64,000 nt of DNA from Clostridium chauvoei (GCF_002327185.1 NZ_CP018624.1:682001-746000), one strand, 5' to 3'; numbered from the stretch's first letter, positions 9,286-17,591 are shown. Translations and numbers: made by a program. The notes: generated from the letters alone by a model not told the origin.

Positions 9286-9414
9286 TCAGTTGTTCTCACT
9301 AATTGAAAATCTTCTTTTTTTTATACCTAATTCAGCTATGATGATTTTTTCAAGATTTTCTTTTGAAAGGGGACATAGTAGTCTATATCCAGTATAACCT
9401 CCAACTTTTATTCA
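9286..9414 (-). pseudogene. Possible gene remnant (about 42 codons, no start)
   Basis: On the minus strand an open stretch without a start codon encodes GGYTGYRLLCPLSKENLEK and continues to a TGA at 9286-9288. It looks more protein-like than its surroundings (Gly-Gly-Tyr, Cys-Pro, mixed charged helix), but I do not recognise a family. It may be the tail of a lost gene in the 413-bp gap between the response regulator and the PHP gene. The rest of the gap (9415-9626) is A/T-rich, with no other structure seen. Confidence 0.25.
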
Positions 9415-9626
9415 AATTTGCAATAATAATTATATAGTATTATTTCAACATAAATAGACTTATTTTCTGAAAAAGAGGATATTATTTATAATTACTTCAT
9501 AATGTTTAAAAATAAACACTATTTAAGAAAAATATCAAAATAAAATATAAATAGAGTTATAAATTAGTTACTAAATTATATCTAAGGCATATTATATAAA
9601 TGAACAAATAATATGTGAGGGTATAA

Positions 9627-10319
9627 ATGTACACAAAAGGAGACTTCCATTTGCATACAACGGAATCGGATGGTGAACATACGCCTACAGAGGTAGTAAA
9701 AATAGCAAAGGAAAAAGGGTTAGATATAATTTCTATAACAGATCATAATACAATATCTGGCATAATCGAAGCTAAAAAAGCAGGAGAAGAGTTAGGGATT
9801 AGAGTAATTCCAGGCTTAGAATTATCAACAAGATATAATGGTAATAAAATTCATATACTAGCATATTTTTTAGATGATAGATATGAAAATAAAGATTTTA
9901 ATAAAGGGTTAAGGTATATTAAGAATCATAATATACAAGCATTAGAAAAACTTATGAAAGGAAATATTTCAGTTTTTAGAGATAATGAAAAAAATAGATT
10001 AGATATACAAACTGGAATAGAGTTTTTAAAGTTTTTTGGAGGAATGATTGTATTAGCACATCCAATAAAAATAAAATCTAGAGTATTTAAAGAAATTATA
10101 AATTTAGAGTTTGATGGTATTGAAGCTATATATTTTAAAAATACTAAAGAGGAAACAGAGAGTTTTAAAAATTTAGCTAAAGAAAGAAATATAATATATA
10201 CAGCAGGATCAGATTTTCATACTAATAATAAAATAGACAGAAGGCATGGAAATATAGGTGATGTTTTTTTAAATAAAAATGAAATAGAAATATTTTTAAA
10301 TAAGATAAATAGCAAATAA
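9627..10319 (+). CDS. PHP-domain metal-dependent phosphoesterase
   Basis: Protein of 230 residues of the PHP superfamily, close to the TrpH/YciV-type (RNase AM-like) group. The N-terminal metal motif DFHLHTTESDGEHTP (H8 and H10), then ITDHNT near 37-42, a Glu in PGLELST, AHP near residue 150 and GSDFHT near the end provide the trinuclear metal ligands expected for hydrolysis of phosphate esters such as nucleotides or RNA 5' ends. It is monocistronic, with a GAGGG ribosome site. Substrate is not predictable from the sequence. Confidence 0.8.
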   Translation: MYTKGDFHLHTTESDGEHTPTEVVKIAKEKGLDIISITDHNTISGIIEAKKAGEELGIRVIPGLELSTRYNGNKIHILAYFLDDRYENKDFNKGLRYIKNHNIQALEKLMKGNISVFRDNEKNRLDIQTGIEFLKFFGGMIVLAHPIKIKSRVFKEIINLEFDGIEAIYFKNTKEETESFKNLAKERNIIYTAGSDFHTNNKIDRRHGNIGDVFLNKNEIEIFLNKINSK

Positions 10320-10324
10320 TAAAT

Positions 10325-10379
10325 AAAAAATCTAGCTAAAAAGTAGATAAAAAATCTATTTTTAAGTTAGATTTTTTTT
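10325..10379 (+). terminator. Terminator after the PHP gene
   Basis: Long imperfect hairpin: AAAAAATCTAGCTAAAAAG pairs with the later TTTTTAAGTTAGATTTTTT, ending in eight T. Confidence 0.75.
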
Positions 10380-10515
10380 GTAAATTAAGAGGTATAAAAA
10401 ATAAGTAAAAATTAAGAAAAATTTTAAAAAATCTATTTATTAAACAAGATTAAAGTAGTATTATATTATAAGTAGTTATATGAATTATAATTCAAAATGA
10501 AAAGGGGATGAGTAA

Positions 10516-11886
10516 ATGGCAAAAGGAACTACAAATTTAGGAAAAGATTCAGTAGGGAAATTATTATTTAAATTAGCTTTGCCAGCTATTATAGCTCAAC
10601 TTGTTAATGTATTATACAACATAGTTGATAGAATATTTATAGGAAGAATACCAAATGGGGATTTAGCTATGGCTGGTGTTGGAGTAGCATTCCCAATAAT
10701 AATGATAATATCAGCAGTTAGTGCACTTGTAGGAATGGGAGGAGCTCCTTTAGCAGCCATAAAAATGGGTGAAGATGATAATGATGGAGCAGAAAAAATA
10801 ATTAGTAATAGTTTTACTATGTTAATAGTTCTTGGAGCTTTATTAACAGTAGGATTTTTGATATTCAAAGAGCCTATACTTTGGGCTTTTGGAGCAAGTG
10901 AAGCAACTATTGGTTTTTCTAATAATTATTTAACGTTATATTTAATAGGAACAGTATTTGTTCAAATAGCATTAGGGATGAATCCATTTATTAATACACA
11001 AGGTTTTGCAAAAACAGGTATGATAACTGTAATGATAGGTGCAGTTATAAATATAATATTAGATCCTATTCTTATATTTGGTTTTGATATGGGGGTTAAA
11101 GGTGCAGCTTTAGCAACAATATTAGCTCAAATAATTTCTGCAATATGGGTGTTATTCTTCCTATTTGGTAAGAAGAGTACAATTAAGATAAGAAAGAAAT
11201 ATTTAATACCAGATGTAAAAATAGTAGGTTCAATTGTAGCTTTAGGTATTTCACCATTTATAATGCAAGCTACTGAAAGTTTGGTGTTAATAACATTAAA
11301 TAATAAGTTATTTATGTATGGAAGTGATTTAGCAGTTGGAGCTATGACTATAATGAGTAGTATTATGCAAATAGTAATTCTCCCATTAATGGGATTATCT
11401 CAGGGAGCACAACCTATTATAAGTTATAATTATGGTGCAAAGAATCATGATAGAGTAAAAAAGATATTTAAAATGTTACTTATTAGTTGTTTAATATACA
11501 CAGGTGTAATGTGGGCTTTATTAATGATATTCCCACAAGTATTTGTAGGAATATTTAATAATAAACCAGAACTTGTAGAAATTACTTCATGGAGTATAAG
11601 AATTTACTTTGCAGGTATCTTTATGTTTGGGGCTCAAATAGCTTGTCAACAAACTTTCCTTGCACTAGGGCAAGCAAAAATATCTTTAATGTTAGCATTA
11701 CTTAGAAAGGTAATACTTTTAATTCCATTTATCTTTATATTACCAGTATTCTTTAGTAATAAATTAATGGGAGTATTAATGGCAGAACCATTTGCTGATG
11801 TAATAGCAGCATTAGTAACTATAACATGCTTTATAATATTTTATAGAAATACTTTTAAAGAAGGAAAAATAGGGTTAAATGAGTAG
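10516..11886 (+). CDS. MATE-family multidrug/sodium antiporter
   Basis: Polytopic efflux protein of 456 residues with about 12 hydrophobic segments in two related halves (about 15-225 and 240-450), as expected for MATE transporters (MatE repeats). Landmarks are the start of helix 1 (LALPAIIAQLVNVLYNIVDR), the GMGGAPLAAIKMG stretch and the second-half LSQGAQPIISYNYGAKN motif. It exports cationic compounds or drugs driven by Na+ or H+. It stands alone behind an AAAGGGGATGAG ribosome site. No regulator is next to it, and the substrate is unknown. Confidence 0.88.
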   Translation: MAKGTTNLGKDSVGKLLFKLALPAIIAQLVNVLYNIVDRIFIGRIPNGDLAMAGVGVAFPIIMIISAVSALVGMGGAPLAAIKMGEDDNDGAEKIISNSFTMLIVLGALLTVGFLIFKEPILWAFGASEATIGFSNNYLTLYLIGTVFVQIALGMNPFINTQGFAKTGMITVMIGAVINIILDPILIFGFDMGVKGAALATILAQIISAIWVLFFLFGKKSTIKIRKKYLIPDVKIVGSIVALGISPFIMQATESLVLITLNNKLFMYGSDLAVGAMTIMSSIMQIVILPLMGLSQGAQPIISYNYGAKNHDRVKKIFKMLLISCLIYTGVMWALLMIFPQVFVGIFNNKPELVEITSWSIRIYFAGIFMFGAQIACQQTFLALGQAKISLMLALLRKVILLIPFIFILPVFFSNKLMGVLMAEPFADVIAALVTITCFIIFYRNTFKEGKIGLNE

Positions 11887-11964
11887 TTAGTAACATAAAA
11901 TTAAGCGATAAATAAGAATTTATAGTGATGATTATATGAAGAAATAGATGATTATGAATTTGAA

Positions 11965-12450
11965 GTGTATGATGTAGAGGAAGCGATAACAAAATTCAAG
12001 GAACTATGTCAGCCAGATGTGGATTGTTATGATAGTGAAAAGAAATGTTGGTTTTATCTTGTAACGTATTATTTATATAAAATGGGATATGAGATAAAAG
12101 AATTTCCTAAAGTGTTAGCGAGACCCTCTGTACAGCCTAATGACTTTGCTTACGGAGAAATAAGAAATAGAATTATTGCTCAGGGAGGTGATGATAATGG
12201 AACCGTTCGATATGCAGTTAGAAGAGAATTTGTTGCAAGTTTTACCTTCGAGTTGAAATCTAGTCATATTGATATAGATAACTTGATAAATCAAAAATTT
12301 GTTGAGATATCAAATAGACAAGCATCTTTCAATAATATGAGCACAGATGAAGCAATAGCAGAAAGAAATTCCTATTCGCAAGATCAAAAGAATTTCTTTG
12401 TTAATTATGGATTGACCATTATTAACGTGATACATTCGTTAGTTAAATAA
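11965..12450 (+). CDS. Hypothetical protein, probably N-terminally truncated
   Basis: Open frame of 161 residues that I do not recognise. The only start available is GTG at 11965 with no visible ribosome site. The frame stays open upstream to 11932 (giving YEEIDDYEFE before the GTG) but has no ATG, so the real N-terminus may have been lost. The protein is soluble, with Cys/Trp-rich CYDSEKKCWFYLVTYYLY and later helical segments. It is less A-biased in codons than the neighbours. It lies in a short zone with other broken genes between the MATE gene and the cobalamin cluster, which suggests remains of acquired DNA. Confidence 0.45.
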   Translation: MYDVEEAITKFKELCQPDVDCYDSEKKCWFYLVTYYLYKMGYEIKEFPKVLARPSVQPNDFAYGEIRNRIIAQGGDDNGTVRYAVRREFVASFTFELKSSHIDIDNLINQKFVEISNRQASFNNMSTDEAIAERNSYSQDQKNFFVNYGLTIINVIHSLVK

Positions 12451-12461
12451 AAATAGTTTGG

Positions 12462-12665
12462 GTGAGAGGTATAGCAATAGAAGCTATAAACGAAATCATT
12501 CAGTATTCATTTAATGATGAACATATTAGCTCTATTGTTTATTCTCACTTTATTAACAATATACAATCTAAAAAAGTAATTGAGAAAAGTGGGTTCAAGG
12601 ATAAACTAACCACTGATAATAAAATTTACTATTATTTAAATAATGGAGGTAATTATAAAAAATAG
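12462..12665 (+). pseudogene. Fragment of a GNAT acetyltransferase
   Basis: About 67 codons matching only the C-terminal part of GNAT N-acetyltransferases: RGIAIEAINEIIQYSF corresponds to the acetyl-CoA-binding GxG/A helix, and NIQSKKVIEKSGF is the classic 'N..S..v.EK.GF' motif. The N-terminal half of the fold is missing, the start (GTG 12462) lacks a good ribosome site, and the frame is open a few codons upstream without an ATG. I read it as a broken gene. Confidence 0.7.
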
Positions 12666-12720
12666 AAATTGAAAAATATGGATTAAGAAATTTTTATGTT
12701 TATTTTTTATAAAAGTTTGA

Positions 12721-12862
12721 TATAATATAAATAAGAAAAGCTTAGTGCGTCAACACTAAGCAATCCTTAGAACGTTTTTAGTTTTAGGGCTATTGGATTT
12801 AATTAAATAATTTTAATTATGAAAAAGCACAACTATTCTTGGTCGGATGGAGTGCTTTTTTC
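12721..12862 (+). ncRNA. Candidate antitoxin RNA, antisense to the 3' end of a small membrane-protein gene
   Basis: An extended -10 box TGATATAAT (TATAAT at 12721-12726) would start an RNA near 12733. It then has a stem GCTTAGTG/CACTAAGC and ends at a terminator AAAAAGCAC (12822-12830) with GTGCTTTTTT (12852-12861). No ORF with a ribosome site is present in it. The terminator and last 30 nt lie opposite the end of the minus-strand small hydrophobic ORF at 12833-12997. Convergent transcription with 3' overlap is the layout of txpA/RatA-type type I toxin-antitoxin pairs. The RNA and its role are inferred. Confidence 0.5.
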
Positions 12863-12997
12863 ATTTGTTTTAAAACTTAATTTAAAACATTTAATACCTA
12901 TGTTAAGTTCAAATTCTAAAAGTTTAGTTTTTGAACTTAAAGCCTTTAGTATAACTATTAATAAAAATATTATAAGAATTAACAAAGTAAGTATCAT
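12833..12997 (-). CDS. Small hydrophobic protein, candidate type I toxin (54 aa)
   Basis: ATG at 12997-12995 follows a strong minus-strand ribosome site GGGGGTGG about 9 nt upstream; TAG is at 12835-12833. The 54-residue product begins with one membrane helix (ILTLLILIIFLLIVILKAL), followed by a charged tail with an alternating FELNIGIKCFKLSF strand-like stretch and a polar end (STPSDQE). A single N-terminal helix plus charged tail is the usual build of type I toxins, but I cannot name the family. Its 3' end is overlapped by a convergent small RNA and its leader is strongly structured. Confidence 0.6.
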   Translation of the reverse strand: MILTLLILIIFLLIVILKALSSKTKLLEFELNIGIKCFKLSFKTNEKSTPSDQE

Positions 12998-13111
12998 ATC
13001 CAATACCACCCCCTTAAGCTAAGATGAAAATCATCAATAGCCCAAGGTGGGAATACGTACAACCACCGTAGCCATCCTCTACGGTATTTCAAATATTACT
13101 TTTAAATTATA
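12998..13111 (-). promoter_or_regulatory. Promoter and structured leader of the small hydrophobic protein
   Basis: On the minus strand an extended -10 TGGTATAAT (TATAAT at 13111-13106) would give a leader of about 100 nt. It contains a perfect hairpin ACCGTAG-aggatgg-CTACGGT, then GGTGG paired with CCACC across a 12-nt loop, then GATGA/TCATC. The CCCACC strand could instead pair with the ribosome site GGGGGTGG, so translation could be gated by alternative folding, as in several type I toxin mRNAs. Confidence 0.5.
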
Positions 13112-13306
13112 CCATAATTGGTTATGGAATATACATAATAAATAAATGGTAATAGCTCTTGATCACTAATGGATTGAGTACTCTTAACTTACAGTTTGTA
13201 AATAAATCAGATCTTGTACTCCCCGATAAATTCCGAAGTTTCCATTAGACATTTATTAATAGTGAAAAATTAAGGCAATAATGTTAAAAGTATTATTAGA
13301 TTATGT

Positions 13307-13312
13307 TATAAT
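13307..13312 (+). promoter_or_regulatory. Promoter of the cobalamin operon 1 leader
   Basis: TATAAT with an upstream TGT (extended -10) 60-70 bp before the riboswitch. The -35 region (TTAAAA near 13284) is weak. The rest of 13112-13306 shows no gene or clear structure. Confidence 0.55.
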
Positions 13313-13371
13313 GAAATATAGAAATAATATCTAAATTATAAGATATTATAACAAAAAGAGGAATAATTTCT

Positions 13372-13630
13372 GTAGAGGTTGTTTATTACATTAAAAGGGA
13401 AATAGGTTTAATTCCTATGCGGTCCCGCCGCCGTAAGAGAGGAGCTAGTCTTAAAAGTCACTGAATATTTATTTTGGGAAGACTAAGACAAAAGGTTATG
13501 ATTCTCAAGCCGGAATACCTGCCTGTACTTTAAACACTATTAACTTCACGGTGTATGAAGGGTGTATTGTATAATAAAATATTTTATTAAGTTTATACAA
13601 GCATCTTACAAATAGTAAGGTGTTTTTTTA
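13372..13630 (+). promoter_or_regulatory. Cobalamin riboswitch with terminator, upstream of cobT
   Basis: The adenosylcobalamin aptamer covers about 13372-13540: AAAAGGGAA, GGTTTAATTCCTATGCGGTC and CCGCCGCCGTAA, then GTCACTG, GGGAAG and the B12 box AAGCCGGAATACCTGCC (13507-13523). The expression platform ends in a terminator, CATCTTAC (13602-13609) with GTAAGGTG (13615-13622) and seven T, 30 bp before cobT. High B12 is expected to stop transcription of the operon. Confidence 0.93.
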
Positions 13631-13658
13631 TTTATAATTATAAAATGGGTGTGATGTA

Positions 13659-14771
13659 ATGAATAGTAGAAATAAATTAATGAATTTTATAAATGAAATA
13701 GAACCTTTAGATGAAAAAATCATGAAAGAAGCTAGAGTAAGAGTGGATTCTTTAGCTAAACCATTAGGAAGTCTTGGAAAGCTAGAAGATATAGCAATAA
13801 AACTTTCTGGTATTACTGGTAAGTTAAAAAATAGTATAAATAAAAAATGTATTATTGTATTATCGTCTGATAATGGCGTAGTAGAAGAAGGGGTAGCTTC
13901 AGCACCTCAATATGTTACGTTAGCACAAACTATTAATTTTACTAAGGGATTAACTGGAGTGGCTGTTCTTGCAAAGGAAAATAATACTGATTTAATTGTA
14001 GTAGATGTAGGTGTTAATACAGACGAAAAAATTTATGGTGCAATAAATAGAAAAATAAGAAAAGGCACAAACAATATAGCTAAAGAAGCTGCTATGAGTT
14101 ATGAAGAGTGTATTAATGCAATAAATGTGGGTATCGAGATGGTGGAAAAAGCATATGCTAAAGGCTATGATATTTTAGGTGTAGGAGAAATGGGAATAGG
14201 AAACACCACAACAAGTAGTGCTGTATTAATTGCGTTAACAGGCTGTGAAGTTAAGGAAGCTGTAGGAAAAGGAGCTGGAGTAACTAAGGAAGCTTTTGAG
14301 AAAAAAAAGCGTGTAGTAAAAAAAGCTTTAGATATAAATAAACCTAATAAAGATAATCCAATAGATGTATTATCAAAGGTTGGAGGTTTTGATATAGCTG
14401 CAATGACAGGTGTGTTTATAGGAGCAGCACATTACAAAATACCAGTTGTTATAGATGGATTTATATCTTCTGTTGCAGCTTTATCAGCGGTAAGGTTAAA
14501 TCCTTTAATAAGAGAATATTTGATTCCGTCTCATTTATCTAAGGAAATTGGATATAATATTGCTATGAAGGAGTTAAATTTAGATTCAATGATTAATTTG
14601 GATATGAGATTAGGCGAAGGAAGTGGTTGTCCTATAGCATTTTCAATAGTTCAGTATTCATGTGCAATGATGAATAATATGGCAACTTTTGAAGAGGCAA
14701 AAATAAACCCAAGTTATCTAGAAACGGTAAGAAGTAAAGATAGTTATATAGTAGAAATTAAGGAGGATTAA
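13659..14771 (+). CDS. cobT: Nicotinate-nucleotide--dimethylbenzimidazole phosphoribosyltransferase
   Basis: Makes alpha-ribazole-5'-phosphate (or the analogue with another lower-ligand base) from NaMN and the base, the activated lower ligand of cobamides. The 370-residue length fits CobT (about 350). Landmarks are LAKPLGSLGKLE near the N-terminus, SSDNGVVEEGV, GEMGIGNTTTSSA (phosphate/ribose binding) and MRLGEGSGCP, whose Glu near residue 319 is the catalytic base. It is the first gene after riboswitch 1, and the stop is 1 bp from the next start. Confidence 0.95.
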   Translation: MNSRNKLMNFINEIEPLDEKIMKEARVRVDSLAKPLGSLGKLEDIAIKLSGITGKLKNSINKKCIIVLSSDNGVVEEGVASAPQYVTLAQTINFTKGLTGVAVLAKENNTDLIVVDVGVNTDEKIYGAINRKIRKGTNNIAKEAAMSYEECINAINVGIEMVEKAYAKGYDILGVGEMGIGNTTTSSAVLIALTGCEVKEAVGKGAGVTKEAFEKKKRVVKKALDINKPNKDNPIDVLSKVGGFDIAAMTGVFIGAAHYKIPVVIDGFISSVAALSAVRLNPLIREYLIPSHLSKEIGYNIAMKELNLDSMINLDMRLGEGSGCPIAFSIVQYSCAMMNNMATFEEAKINPSYLETVRSKDSYIVEIKED

Positions 14772-14772
14772 A

Positions 14773-15303
14773 ATGGAATTAGGACTTATTCATATATATT
14801 GTGGAAATGGAAAAGGAAAAACAACAGCAGCAATGGGATTAGGAGTTAGAGCTTGTGGTAGAGGGTATAAGGTGCTTTTAACTCAGTTTTTAAAAGATAA
14901 TGATACAGGTGAACTAAATTCAATAGCTAAGTTAGATAACTTTGATGTATTATTTGGTGTACCTATGAAAAGATTTTTTAACTATTTAAGTGAAGAAGAT
15001 AAGAGAGAAGTTATTAAAGAACATAGAAAAAGATTTGAGATGGTTACTAAAAAGGCTATAGAAGAAAAATATGATTTATTAATTATGGATGAAATCATGG
15101 CTGCTTTAAATTATGAAATTTTAGAAATAGATAGAGTTATAGAATTTTTAGAAAATAAACCTGAAAATTTAGAAGTAGTATTAACAGGAAGGAATCCAGA
15201 TAAGAGGTTAGTTGATTTAGCTCATTATGTTTCTGAGATTAATCCAATTAAACATCCCTTTGAGCAACATAAAATATCTGCAAGAGTAGGGATAGAAAAA
15301 TGA
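14773..15303 (+). CDS. cobO: Corrinoid adenosyltransferase, CobA/CobO/BtuR type
   Basis: Transfers adenosyl from ATP to Co(I) corrinoids to give the coenzyme form. The 176-residue protein has the Walker-like P-loop GNGKGKTTAAMGLGVRACG at about residues 10-28, the LLTQFLKD strand and the DLLIMDEIMAALNY motif with the conserved Asp-Glu, all typical of the CobA/BtuR fold. It sits between cobT and cobU with 1-bp spacing before it and a 4-bp overlap after it, so translation is coupled. It serves both de novo and salvaged corrinoids. Confidence 0.93.
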   Translation: MELGLIHIYCGNGKGKTTAAMGLGVRACGRGYKVLLTQFLKDNDTGELNSIAKLDNFDVLFGVPMKRFFNYLSEEDKREVIKEHRKRFEMVTKKAIEEKYDLLIMDEIMAALNYEILEIDRVIEFLENKPENLEVVLTGRNPDKRLVDLAHYVSEINPIKHPFEQHKISARVGIEK

Positions 15304-15851
15304 TTTTCTTAATAATTGGGGGAGCTAAGAGTGGTAAATCTATGTATGGTCAAAATTTAGCTAAAGCTCTAGAAAGTAATAAAGGAAGATTATATTATAT
15401 TGCTACAATGAATCCATATGATTTAGAAGATTTAAAAAGGATAGAAAATCATTTGAAAGACAGAGAGAGATATGGTTTTGAAACTATAGAAAAGCAAAGA
15501 AATATAGAAGAAATTTCAACAAATATAAATAAAGAAGATACTTTATTTATAGATAGCATAACTTCTCTTGTAACAAATGAAATGTTTATTAAAGATAAAT
15601 TTATAGAACTTGTATCTAATAAAATAGTAAAAGGATTAAAAGACACAGTATCTAAAAGTAAAAATACAATAATAGTTTCAGATTATGTTTTTAGTGATAG
15701 TATAATTTATGATTCTTATACAGAGGCCTTCAGAAAAGAGTTAGGATATACAAATAAAGAAATAGCACAACTAAGTGATGTTGTAGTAGAGTGCTCTTAT
15801 GGAAATATAATAGTTCATAAAGGAAAAGATATATTAAAGGAGATCGTATGA
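15300..15851 (+). CDS. cobU: Adenosylcobinamide kinase / guanylyltransferase-like protein
   Basis: Expected to phosphorylate adenosylcobinamide and attach GMP, giving AdoCbi-GDP for CobS. It is 183 residues with P-loop GGAKSGKS (7-14), the strand YYIATMNPYD, and RIENHLKDRERYGFETIE carrying the His that takes GMP in the Salmonella enzyme. The C-terminal part is unusual: the expected SNEVGxGIVP motif is replaced by SDYVFSDSIIYD. A second, shorter CobU-like protein two genes on (16616-16996) keeps that motif. It overlaps both neighbours by 4 bp. Confidence 0.85.
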   Translation: MIFLIIGGAKSGKSMYGQNLAKALESNKGRLYYIATMNPYDLEDLKRIENHLKDRERYGFETIEKQRNIEEISTNINKEDTLFIDSITSLVTNEMFIKDKFIELVSNKIVKGLKDTVSKSKNTIIVSDYVFSDSIIYDSYTEAFRKELGYTNKEIAQLSDVVVECSYGNIIVHKGKDILKEIV

Positions 15852-16603
15852 AAAAATATTTTAAGGGATTTTTAATGGCTGTTAGTATGTTTACAGTTAT
15901 TCCATTACCTTATTATGAATGGGATGATGAGGGGGCAAGGAACATACTAAAGTTTTATCCTATAGTAGGGTTAATAGTAGGACTAATATGGTATTTAATA
16001 TATATAGGAATGATATTTTTAGGAGCATCTACAATATTAATTACAGCTATAACAATGGTAGCTCCATTTATAATTACAGGAATGTTACATTTAGATGGAT
16101 ACATGGATGTTTGTGATGCACTTTTTTCCAGAAGAGAAATGAAGGAAAAGGTTAGAATATTAAAAGATCCCAATACAGGTGCTTTTGCAGTAATTTCTTT
16201 AGCTATATTGTTTATAGTTCAGTTTTCAGCTGTTTATACAATTGTAGATAAACAAATAGGTATAATATCATTAGTATTTATTCCTATAGTATCAAGAAGT
16301 ACTATGTCACTACTATTATTAACAAAAGAGTCTATGAAAGAAAGTTCATTAGGTTCATATTTTAAAAAGGGAACTGGGAAATTTGATAGGGTATTACAAA
16401 TAATAATTTTAATAATAATGATTTTAGTGTTTTATAGATGCTTAAATATAAAAGGAGTAATAATTCCTATTTCAATGGTTATTTTAGGAATTACTGTAGT
16501 AAACAATAGTTCAAAGCAATTAGGTGGAATGTCTGGAGATAGTGCTGGGTTTGGTCTTGTAATTTCAGAGTTAGTTGGAATATTATTATTAGCATTTATA
16601 TAG
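15848..16603 (+). CDS. cobS: Cobalamin (5'-phosphate) synthase
   Basis: Membrane enzyme that joins AdoCbi-GDP with alpha-ribazole(-phosphate), the last nucleotide-loop step. The 251-residue length and 6-7 hydrophobic segments match CobS. The metal motif is HLDGYMDVCDALFSRR near residues 80-95, followed by ILKDPNTGAFAV, both hallmark stretches; GGMSGDSAG near the C-terminus is also conserved. It starts inside the end of cobU (4-bp overlap). Confidence 0.94.
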   Translation: MKKYFKGFLMAVSMFTVIPLPYYEWDDEGARNILKFYPIVGLIVGLIWYLIYIGMIFLGASTILITAITMVAPFIITGMLHLDGYMDVCDALFSRREMKEKVRILKDPNTGAFAVISLAILFIVQFSAVYTIVDKQIGIISLVFIPIVSRSTMSLLLLTKESMKESSLGSYFKKGTGKFDRVLQIIILIIMILVFYRCLNIKGVIIPISMVILGITVVNNSSKQLGGMSGDSAGFGLVISELVGILLLAFI

Positions 16604-16615
16604 GAGGAGTTAAAA

Positions 16616-16996
16616 ATGATATTAGTTTTTGGAGGAGCCTATAGTGGAAAGATGAGTTGGGTTAAAAAAGAATTTAATATAAATAATGAAGATATATGTA
16701 ACTGTAGTGATACTAATATAGATTTTTCAAAGAAGGTTATATATAACTTACATAAGTTTACATATTATGCAACTATAAATTCTATAAATCCAATTAATAT
16801 TTTAGAAGACAATAAAGAGCTTTTAAAAGATAAAATAATTATATGTGATGAAATTTCCTCAGGAATAGTTCCTTTAAAAAAAGAAGAAAGGGAATGGCGA
16901 GAAAATACAGGTAAATGTCTTCAATATTTAAGTGAAAATTCATCTAAGGTATATAGAATATTTTGTGGAATAGAAACGGTGATTAAAGATGTATAA
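16616..16996 (+). CDS. Short CobU-like P-loop protein
   Basis: Protein of 126 residues with a P-loop GGAYSGKMSWV (6-16) and a C-terminal block IIICDEISSGIVPLKKEERE that matches the SNEVGxGIVP end of true CobU proteins, followed by the RxxTGKCLQYLSENSSKVYR helix of that family. The central part with the guanylylated His (RIxxHxxRR) is absent. So it looks like a shortened CobU paralogue that may bind nucleotide but should not form the GMP-enzyme. It sits between cobS and cobC with an AGGAGG site and overlaps cobC by 8 bp. It could work as a subunit or helper of the first CobU. Confidence 0.7.
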   Translation: MILVFGGAYSGKMSWVKKEFNINNEDICNCSDTNIDFSKKVIYNLHKFTYYATINSINPINILEDNKELLKDKIIICDEISSGIVPLKKEEREWRENTGKCLQYLSENSSKVYRIFCGIETVIKDV

Positions 16997-17591
16997 ATTA
17001 GAGCTCTATCTTATAAGACATGGAAAAACTATTTGTAATGAAAATAGATTATATTGTGGGACAAGTAATCCATCATTAAGTTATGGAGGGAAAGATGAAT
17101 TAATAGGTCTAAAAAAAGATATAAAATATCCTATTTGTAATAAATATTTTACAAGTGGAGCTAAACGAGCCAATGAAACCTTTGAAATTTTATATCCTAA
17201 TATAAAATATGAAATTTTAACAGGATTTTCAGAATATAATTTTGGTGATTTTGAAATGAAGTCCTACGAAGTTTTAAAAGAGAAAAAAGAGTATATAAAT
17301 TGGATAACAGATGAAATAGGTGAAGTTAGTTGTCCCAATGGAGAATCTAAAAGAGAATATAGAAATAGAGTTAAAAATGAATTTATAGATTTTATAAAAA
17401 GGTGTGAAATAGAAAATATAGAATCATCATTAATAGTATCACATGGAGGGACTATAGGAACTATATTAGAATTATTTTACAATAAAAATAAGAACTTTTA
17501 TGAATGGCAGCCTAAATGTGGCAATGGATATAAATTGATTATTACGATAGATGAGAAAATAAATATAGATAAAGTAGAAGAAGTAAAGTAG
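16989..17591 (+). CDS. cobC: Alpha-ribazole phosphatase, histidine phosphatase family
   Basis: Removes the phosphate from alpha-ribazole-5'-phosphate or adenosylcobalamin-5'-phosphate. The 200-residue protein has the phospho-His motif LIRHGKT near residues 8-14 (H10), with the second catalytic His in VSHGGTIG near residue 152 and the conserved Glu in FSEYNFGDFE. The family is broad (phosphoglycerate-mutase-like), but the B12 operon setting makes CobC the likely role. It overlaps the gene before it by 8 bp. Confidence 0.88.
   Translation: MYKLELYLIRHGKTICNENRLYCGTSNPSLSYGGKDELIGLKKDIKYPICNKYFTSGAKRANETFEILYPNIKYEILTGFSEYNFGDFEMKSYEVLKEKKEYINWITDEIGEVSCPNGESKREYRNRVKNEFIDFIKRCEIENIESSLIVSHGGTIGTILELFYNKNKNFYEWQPKCGNGYKLIITIDEKINIDKVEEVK

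Noticed and set aside
9214..9626. Frameshifted continuation of the DegU-like protein
   Set aside because: No frame after the stop encodes an HTH such as a LTxRExEVL motif; a terminator begins within 6 bp.
12819..13022. Plus-strand 67-codon open frame
   Set aside because: It has no ribosome site and is the complement of the minus-strand small membrane ORF, which has a strong ribosome site and helix; I treat it as a shadow.
13112..13306. Possible gene remnant before the cobalamin riboswitch
   Set aside because: All frames are broken within a few codons and no motif could be recognised.
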